Origin: Hsuehochloa calcarea
Taxonomy: Eukaryota; Streptophyta; Magnoliopsida; Poales; Poaceae
Length of the DNA: 64,000 nucleotides
Assembly (NCBI GenBank): GCA_036346395.1
Contig: CM070599.1
Span: 8,919,232-8,983,231, forward strand
Direction of reading: 5' to 3'
A program made the position numbers and the translations under genes. Every line of letters starts with the position of its first letter. Within the stretch, counting starts at the first letter, position 1. The notes under the pieces were generated by a model. The model was not told where the DNA came from. It made no database searches and saw only the letters and a list, made by a program, of their open reading frames with translations. Of the stretch, positions 57,361 to 64,000 are shown piece after piece.

Positions 57361-58096
57361 TTCTCCTTTTGCCCCACAATATCTGGTTGAACTCCAGGTA
57401 AAATGTTGTGTCATCCATGGACTGTTCAATATTTTCTTGATCGAGTATCGAATAACTTCATGTGGTCAAACTCTTTTACCACCAGTGGCATGGTCATGCA
57501 CTTTCTTTATCCGACCACATCAAGGGGCCCAGAGATATCTCTCATGTTATGTTAGGATGGACAAATCTTATATCCGACTAGTCACATTACTCAGCATGTT
57601 TCATAGCATATCTGAAAGCTAACTTTATAACTAGCTAGTTACGGAGTAGCGTTTGATAACTCCAAAGTTTACGCTTACACATGTAGGAAACTATACTGAT
57701 CTCAAGTCTAAGGATTATACATCATCATTACTTGAGACCAACCGATGACACATGAAATCATAACAATCTCAGCAGTGTCTCAAGGTGGGTCAATCCAACA
57801 CCATGTTCTCCAATATGTGTTCGCATTATTGATTCGATATTCCTATATCCATGGCCGATGAAATATGGTCATTAATCAATACATGTGCTGGTCGTTATGG
57901 TCACTGGTGTTCTGATCAGGGATACATTTAGAACGACAACATCATAAGTTAAAGAGGTTCACCACCAAGTCGCATACTTGTTGGTCTTTATAACTGATGA
58001 TTCATTCAATGAACAGAATAACACTTATTAAATAAATCATAAACATAGACGTGATACAATCATCTCTATAATTGTCTCTAGAGCATATCACTAACA
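57361..58096 (-). repeat. Partial Ty1/copia LTR, BARE/RIRE1-like
   Basis: On the minus strand it starts TGTTAGTGATATGCTCTAGAGACAATTA-like sequence, resembling the TGTTGGAAATATGCCCTAGAGGCAATAA start of BARE-type LTRs, and further on has the GGGCCCAGAGATATCTCTC-like segment on the plus strand near 57525. It is truncated on the left at about 57361. No coding part is present. The comparison is from memory. Confidence 0.45.
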
Positions 58097-58297
58097 GCAG
58101 TAAGAGGAGATGACGCTCGCTTGGCCGCCACACACACACCCTCGCCGCTGTTGGGCCGTGGGGACTTGCAATTGGAATTGTGGATATCATGGGGATATAC
58201 TCCAGATCTTAGGATGATGTGACAATTGGCAATGGCGTTAACGGTTTGTCGTTTCACGGGTTTTCGACAAAGTTTCAGAAGTGTTCAGCATTACGGG

Positions 58298-58615
58298 GGC
58301 GGTCCGGACCGCCATAGCATGGCGGTCCGACCGGTCCCAAATCGATCGGACCGGCCATGTGCGTGATCGGACCCGCCGTGACTAAAATGGTCGAATAAAT
58401 TTGGGCCAAAAATAGGTGTTGTAGACAAGTGAGGGGATCCCAATGCACTTGGTCTCATAATTTTTGGAGTCCCCAAGCAAAAGTTCTATTGGTTTAAAGT
58501 TTCCAGTAGGTTTCGGATTTTCAGGGGTTGAAAATCGGCTAAGTCCTTCGGTGATCGGACCGCCTATGGTCGGCGGTCCGACCAAGCAGGTAATGGCGGT
58601 CGACCGCCCCGAGGG
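58298..58615. repeat. GGTCGGACCGCC dyad cluster
   Basis: CGGTCCGGACCGCC, GGCGGTCCGACCGG, GATCGGACCGGCC (58298-58355), then GATCGGACCGCC, GGCGGTCCGACC and GGCGGTCGACCGCC (58553-58608). A second cluster of four to five units is at 59889-59977 near the LTR end. Confidence 0.8.
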
Positions 58616-59307
58616 CTGATCGCCGGTTGTCACTTGAACGTCGGCCTTCGTGGCGGCGTTGTTCATTGGTTAGGTCAAGTTCATGAGTTTTATGGCATAT
58701 GTGTTGCATGATGCATGTTTTGACTAACGTGGGTCAAGTTGTGAAGAACTTGTTCCCGGATTCGATTTGCTTGTCTATTGTTGTGCAGGTTGCTTGGTGG
58801 TCAACGACGGTCAACGGCGAGGGTGATCGGGACTAGGCTTGGAGAGCTGAGGTCTAGAACGATCGATGATGTCGGGTGAGGTCAATGAACTCAAGTGTGG
58901 CACAGAATGGACAATGATGACCGAACGGGCAGTTCGGTGCGACTGGTTGGATCAAGCGGCGCGGGGGTCGGTGCAAGTGCCATGGTGGTTCTGGTGGGAG
59001 CCGGATGGGAGAGACTTGCCGACATGTTGAGAGCCATTGATCAACCTACACGTGGCGAAGCATGGGAGGTGATTCACAAAGATGGGACTCGGTCTTTGCG
59101 AAAAGATCGAGAAGGGGTATTTTGGTAATTATACCAAATACCGCCTTGGTGACCTTTGACGACCATGCGCAAGATGGCGTGGAGAAGCGGAGTAGGTCAA
59201 GAGGAGATGAAGACGGCGCTTCGAGATGCGTGCGTGTGTAACCCGTTTGTTTTGGGCCTTAACGGGAGCCCATTTGGGTTACTCTTCTAGAAGGTCTAGG
59301 TCTCTAC

Positions 59308-59316
59308 TATAAATAG
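59308..59316 (+). promoter_or_regulatory. TATA box of the 58179-60175 LTR
   Basis: TATAAATAG, followed by a CACCCCCTTAACCC leader. Confidence 0.6.
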
Positions 59317-60180
59317 AGGAGGGAGGTGGCTGCACCCCCTTAACCCTTTCATTTGTTGAAACCCTAGTTTTGGCTTAGGTGCTTAGGGAAGGCTTAGTGG
59401 AGGTTAGGGTTCTAGAGAGAGAGATATTTTGATCTTGTGTCCATGCGTATCTGTATGAGTGGCTGTAATCGATACATTATCAAATCAATCCAAAGAAGAG
59501 TTCTCTCTAAGATGAGTTCATTTGCCTTTCTTCTCTCTATTTGGTGATTTTGAGTCTTTCTTTGATTCTCATGTTTTTGATTGATTTCTTTATATGATCT
59601 AGCTTGCTGTGACATGTGGGAACACATCTAAGATCATCTTGATCATCAATCACCCACGAGCAAGTTTTTGGATCTAGTTTTCGTTTTGACTCGGTTTTGA
59701 ACCATCCATTTCTCAAACTGAAAAAGGTCATAACTTTTCCATGGATCTCCATTATCTTCGATTGGAATAGGTTTCTGACATCCTAGAGAAGGTGTGTTCC
59801 AAGTTTCACGAAGTTTGGAGTTGTAGATCAAAAGTTAGACCTATTTGCAACTTCGTTTTTCGGGCTGATTTCACTGTTCATCAGGCTGGAGGTCGGACCG
59901 CCCCTCTACAGAGGTCGGACCGCCCATGGACCGGTCGGACCGCCCTTGAATAGAGGTCAGACTGCCCCACACTTAGGAAATTAAGTTTTGGTTGATTTTG
60001 ATTGTTTTGCTTCGGGGTTTTGATTGGATTCAATCCTAGTCTTCCGCTGTACTGGTATATCGATCTTCATAGCTTCTATAGCTATTGGAGTGAGATTTGT
60101 ATTGAATCTGATCTTGGTTGAAAAAGTGAGCGTGCTCCTATTCACCCCCCCTCTAGTCGCCTTTTCGGTCCAACAGGAAT

Positions 60181-60613
60181 CGAACTGGTAGAGTAATTGG
60201 ATGCCATTAATTAGAGATAACAGTATTTTAGAGGGACATATATGTCACAAATGAAAGAATTAAACACCACCTTGTTCTGCGAGAGCCTAAAACAACGAGC
60301 AACTCCGAACAGAGGGAGTAGTTCTATATATGTGGCTGTTGAACAGTGTGAATTCCATACAGATTTCTAGATTTAGTGATAGTTATTTGTGCGTGACAAA
60401 TAGGTTGGCGGGTACTATGGTTGCTAATTGATAATTATTTGTGCACGATCAATTTCATACAGTTGATTTAGTGCGACCTAATTATGAAGGAAAATTCACA
60501 TTTCATGGAGGTGCGTACGTAACCAACAACAGAGCTACTAATCTTCACCTATTTGACGCTGAAGCATGCATTTTTACCTGTTAGAAATTCACTGCAGCAC
60601 ACAAACTCACAAT
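60181..60613. other. Intergenic, no gene seen
   Basis: AT-rich. GAACAGAGGGAGTAG near 60308-60322 resembles the end of a Stowaway MITE, but no matching opposite end is visible. Confidence 0.4.
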
Positions 60614-61038
60614 TATATATATATATATATATATATAGGACGCCCGTTTCGTACTCCCGGGAGTACATACTCCCGCTTCGAATATACCACTTAAATAAAT
60701 ATATTATACTTCTTTATCATTTTCAGTATACTTAAATATTAATTATAAGATACTCCAATGCGACTTGATTGAAAAATTTTCATTGGGGTCCTTTATTTTT
60801 TGCTATATACCCTTTTTCATATATGAAAGAAGTATATACACAAATTTAGCTATAAAAGATGGACTTTAATGATTTTTTTCATAGAACTCACTTTGGGGTA
60901 TCTTATAATCATTATTGGAGTATACTCAAATAGATAAAGAGGTATTATCATACGATTTAAGTGGTATATGAGAGATGGGAGTACATACTCCCAGGAGTAC
61001 CAAACCATTTTCCTATATATATATATATATATATATAT
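60614..61038. mobile_element. Micron-like element between two TA tracts
   Basis: A 376-bp unit (60638-61013) lies between (TA)12 at 60614-60637 and a 25-nt TA tract at 61014-61038. Its ends are inverted repeats of about 50 bp: GTACTCCCGGGAGTACATACTCC...ATACCACTTAAAT on the left against the complement of ATTTAAGTGGTATA...GGGAGTACATACTCCCAGGAGTACC on the right. Each end itself contains a short palindrome (ACTCCCGGGAGT). Size and (TA)n targeting match the rice Micron family as I recall it, but I am unsure whether Micron has these long terminal inverted repeats. Confidence 0.65.
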
Positions 61039-61051
61039 GGCGCACGGATAA

Positions 61052-61189
61052 CTTTCACCGGTCAGCTGGAGAACGAACTACCAGTTGGTGGTGCAGCAGC
61101 TGGTGCACATCATCAGCGACTTTGACTCCGTCGCCGACCACCTCGCCAAGTGCATCTTCACCGCCAACATAAGTGGCGGAGCTACCTAA
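61052..61189 (+). pseudogene. Short coding-like fragment, unidentified
   Basis: A GC-rich island directly after the TA tract reads SWRTNYQLVVQQLVHIIS, then DFDSVADHLAKCIFTANI, before the sequence turns AT-rich. Codon use and amphipathic pattern look protein-like, but I do not recognise the family. A repeat junction (AAGTGGCGGAGCTACC) seems to cut it at about 61171. It could be a captured exon fragment. Confidence 0.3.
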
Positions 61190-63340
61190 GGTGCACAGGG
61201 TGCAGCGGTATCTCCAAAAAAATTTTATGCAAACACACTCTACAGTATATATACTTAGTATAATGTTAAGAATATACACACTTTTATGATTATTTTAATT
61301 CCTAAAATAATAATTGATGCAACAATAGCATATATACTAGGCATATTTAAAACTATAAACCATAGCATGATTGTGAACTCAAATACATCTATGTCATATA
61401 TATGAGCTAAAAAGTAAAGTCTAGAACAATAACGCTACTATCAGAAGTAAGAATCATTATCATCATCACTCGACTAATTTTTAGGAAGCAAGATCTAGCC
61501 ATATCAAGTGATATCACTATGATTTTCATATAATAGTTCTGGCAAAGATCGCTGTATAGTCTGATGCAAAGAAGACGATGCGAAGCCGATGTTGGATGAA
61601 GGAGGAAACAGTGAGTAATCGTGCGAACGCTTCCCAAAAACCTGATTCACCCCCAACCTGTGAAGGATCGTGATGGACGCCGGCTTCGGAGACACTGCTC
61701 TCCCCACGTCAGTGCACACCAACGAAGGGATGTAGTAGATAAGGTGGCGCAGCACAAAGGAGGACAGATCAAAAAATTTGAGCCTAGTATGTTTCGTCTA
61801 CTCTGAATGGAGACGACCCGGTCCTCATATGGAATCCACAACAAGAATAGAAACTGCCGCAATTACACCATAATAATGTTTTGAAAACCGATTAATCACA
61901 ATTAACGCATGCCATAAAAGTCCTGAATAATCCGTGTAATTCAAACATTTAGTTTTCCAATACGTCTAGATGCTACGCATGGTTTTGAGATGCAAAAAGA
62001 AGCAACAGCCTCATACCCAACCGGATAAGAAATCGTCGGACCATTCACGCGCACGTCGGGCGGGCGATGGCATTGGCGTAGTGTGGCAAGCGCGCGAGCA
62101 TGCGCGTGTGTTCTTCTTTTACTTGCTTCAATTAGATAAGATCAGCTCCATATTATAAGTTGGTCTCCTTCTACCTAGACTAGTAATATGGTACTAAACT
62201 TCTCACCTTCCACCATGCATGAGGGGACATTTGAGATTTTTCTAGGATTTATGAAGAATATTATTTCGACGAAGCCCCAACATATAATACACAAACTATA
62301 TAATGAATTACATTATATGTTATTCTCAGCAATCAATAGTCAGCAGCCCACTGATACAAATTATATTTTGTGATGTCGACTATACTAGAAATATACAATT
62401 TGTTCCATTTGAACCTTTACTCTGTCATTTAAAATTTTATGTTAGAATGTGTCATTTAAATTCTCACCTTTATACACACTCGATTGCACCTTCAGTATAA
62501 TTTTTGTAAGATCGCGGATTTATTCTCAGCCTCCATCTTTCTATACATGTGGTAAGGAAATACAATCGCGCGCATATATGGTGTGCATATATGGTGTTGT
62601 GTGTGCATGTGCATCTCCTTTGTAATTGGAAAAAAAATTACACTCCATCATCCAAATTTTGACTGAGCCACTGGCCAACATGGGACGTGATGAAATTAAG
62701 GTTAATTTATTCGTGTGGATAAAACATTGATTCTTGGAGATGGTGTAGTTTGCAAAATCGTGTTTGAAACCTCGGTGACGTTCCTCTCTTCTATGCCAGC
62801 CACCCTAAGAAATTTCTCAACAGAAGAGGCAAATATGGGAAATTCAGTAATAGATTTTTTTTCATCATAGTGTGTACCACTTATCTGAAGAGAAGATGGT
62901 AATATGGTACAGATGCTCTCCGCCCTGTCGTGCTATGTAATTTTCTCATGAAAATTAGCTCATTAGCAAAGAAGTGAAATTAGAAAAAATAACATTGCAA
63001 AAGAGCTCAATGACATTGCAACCACCGTCTGTCCAAAAAATTTCTTCAAATTTCTTTGAAAGCAAATAAGTACCTTCAAGACCCTTCCTCTCAACTCGAG
63101 CTGTCACCGATATACTCATCCTACCACTACCGCTGCAAGTTTATTTGCCACTATAATCACTTGCCCACCTTTCACAATTCTTTCGTGTTATTTTTTATAT
63201 GGTAACCTTGAGAAGTTTGAAAATACAAAAATAACAATGTACTAATATGAGTGTTATTTTTTATAGTTAACGCCGTTGTAGTGTTGGGAGTAGAACTTCT
63301 TTAATATTCTAGTTTTACTTCTTCGCAACTCCATGGCGAG
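61190..63340. other. Intergenic, no gene seen
   Basis: Mostly AT-rich spacer upstream of the gene at 63540. A GC-richer island at 61610-61760 and another at 62020-62110 have no frame I can support. No primer site, LTR pair or tRNA gene is recognised. Confidence 0.5.
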
Positions 63341-63539
63341 CTAATGTCAACTAGTACTCTGGTTTGACCGTGGTGAATGGTTCCGAGAGACAAACCTCTT
63401 TTCTGAGACGTCGATCCTACCGTCTGACGGCTCACAACACCTTCGGATCCGTGCCTAGGTCGCAGTGCCCCAGCCTACCTCTCTTCCCTTCCTTATCGTT
63501 TACCTCGGTCCTTCGAGGGGAACGAGCGGGGTTTGCGCA
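63341..63539 (+). promoter_or_regulatory. Upstream region and 5' UTR of the phosphatase gene
   Basis: The 200 bases before the ATG are GC-richer and CT-rich (CCTCTCTTCCCTTCC near 63477), typical of a plant 5' UTR. No clear TATA box is seen. Confidence 0.4.
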
Positions 63540-64000
63540 ATGGAGGATGAGGATTTGAGCGGCAGCTCGCCGGCGACGCCCATCTTCCGGAACAGGTACT
63601 GGATCCTCCGCCACGGCCGCAGCGTCCCCAACGAGCGCGGTCTCATCGTCTCTTCCCTGGTACAAATCCGTCCATCCCATGTCGCTATCTTTTCCTTCCC
63701 CAAGAATTGCTAATCCAATTCAGAGTTTCGGTTGATGCGATCTTCCTTCGGAACTGTTCTACTGATGGTAGGAGAACGGCACGAAGCCGGAGTTCGGGCT
63801 GGCACCGCAGGGCGTCGAGCAGGCGTGCTCGGCCGGCGAATCGCTCCGGAAGGTATCGAAATCGAATTGGTGTGTGTTTTTTTTCGCGGTTGTGTCAGTG
63901 CCGTGGCTTCTTGGATGGGATGTGCAGTAGTGACTTGGGGAAGCGATTTTGTGCGTGCAGGAGCTTGAGGAAATGGGTGTACCTGTGGATTCTGTCAAGA
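63540..64000 (+). CDS. Histidine-phosphatase (phosphoglycerate-mutase-like) protein, 5' exons
   Basis: Three exons are visible, all joined in phase 0: 63540-63659 (40 codons), 63772-63852 (27 codons) and 63961 to the window edge. Introns of 112 and 108 bp have GT...AG ends (GTACAAATC...GATGGTAG and GTATCGAAA...GTGCAG). Exon 1 encodes YWILRHGRSVPNERG; LRHGRS carries the catalytic histidine of the histidine phosphatase superfamily, which forms a phosphohistidine intermediate. Exon 2 continues FGLAPQGVEQACSAGESLRK, the first helix region of that fold. This matches plant cytosolic PGM-like proteins of the type YWVLRHGKSIPNERGL..SS, from memory. Their substrate is not well defined, so glycolytic mutase activity should not be assumed. 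The ATG at 63540 is the first in frame. The rest of the gene lies beyond the window. Confidence 0.85.

Larger units (their letters stand above)
58179..60175 (+). mobile_element. Solo LTR, copia (SIRE-like) type
   Basis: Perfect TSD GGAAT (58174-58178 and 60176-60180), TGTGGATATC...GGTCCAACA, 1997 bp. The plus TATA (TATAAATAG, 59308-59316) and the 3' end CACCCCCCCTCTAGTCGC followed by TTTTCGGTCCAACA orient it. That end matches the sense-strand end of the E1 LTR (CACCCCC-CTCTGTTGCCATTTCGGTCCTTCA), so the two families are related. It contains clusters of GGTCGGACCGCC dyads. No internal part adjoins it. Confidence 0.85.

Noticed and set aside
57550..58096. Complete solo LTR with TGTTAG/CTAACA ends
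   Set aside because: The flanks show no 5-bp duplication, and BARE-like sequence continues to the left of 57550, so I treat it as a truncated LTR instead.
60300..60322. Stowaway MITE
   Set aside because: Only one possible end (GAGGGAGTA) is visible; no opposite terminus or internal hairpin.

Overview
This window is grass (Poaceae) nuclear DNA, and I see no sign of bacterial or organellar sequence. The evidence is plant-type LTR retrotransposons with initiator-Met primer sites, long AT-rich spacers and an intron-containing plant gene at the right edge. An Oryza-like genome is plausible because a Micron-like element sits between TA tracts near 60.6-61.0 kb and a BARE/RIRE1-like LTR lies near 57.4-58.1 kb. 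The species call is inference.

Nearly everything from 1 to about 60.2 kb is retrotransposon, much of it nested. Eight insertions keep a perfect 5-bp target-site duplication (TSD), which fixes their borders: solo LTR 182-3493 (TACAG); a small broken copia element inside it at 1454-2634 (ACCAT); solo LTR 3941-6287 (TAATC); a large non-autonomous Ty3/gypsy element A at 6975-33381 (GTGGG); a TRIM in the 5' LTR of A at 7763-8462 (ATTTG); a SIRE/Maximus-like Ty1/copia element E1 in the same LTR at 9588-26730 (ACAAT); solo LTR 33523-37433 (ATAGT); and solo LTR 58179-60175 (GGAAT). A ninth, the gag-protease-only gypsy element E2 inside E1 at 16876-22480 (GATAC), also has a perfect TSD, but the second base of its left LTR has mutated. 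So host DNA contains A, A contains E1 and the TRIM, and E1 contains E2.

From 39562 to 55915 relatives of element A lie on the minus strand in a tandem arrangement (LTR, partial internal, LTR, internal, truncated LTR, internal, LTR). This looks like the product of unequal recombination. The family encodes almost nothing, but every copy ends in a short remnant resembling the C-terminal tail of a gypsy chromodomain, so it appears to descend from a chromovirus. It would need an autonomous partner to move.

E1 keeps recognisable gag, protease, integrase, reverse transcriptase and RNase H regions on the minus strand, broken by two in-frame stops, frameshifts and the E2 insertion. E2 keeps gag, a zinc knuckle and protease on the plus strand; RT, RNase H and integrase are deleted. 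No element in the window appears autonomous.

From 55.9 to 58.1 kb lies an odd structure, an LTR-like promoter unit inside a long inverted repeat built of TACGACCAG motifs, followed by a partial BARE-like LTR. From 60.2 kb the sequence becomes ordinary intergenic DNA with a Micron-like element and a short coding fragment. The only convincing host gene starts at 63540: the first three exons (the third cut by the window edge) of a histidine-phosphatase (phosphoglycerate-mutase-like) protein.

I did not find a proven new system. The best leads are the arrays of short GC-rich dyads in three unrelated LTRs, the long inverted repeat at 56.2-57.4 kb, and the TRIM that shares termini and primer sites with the large gypsy family.
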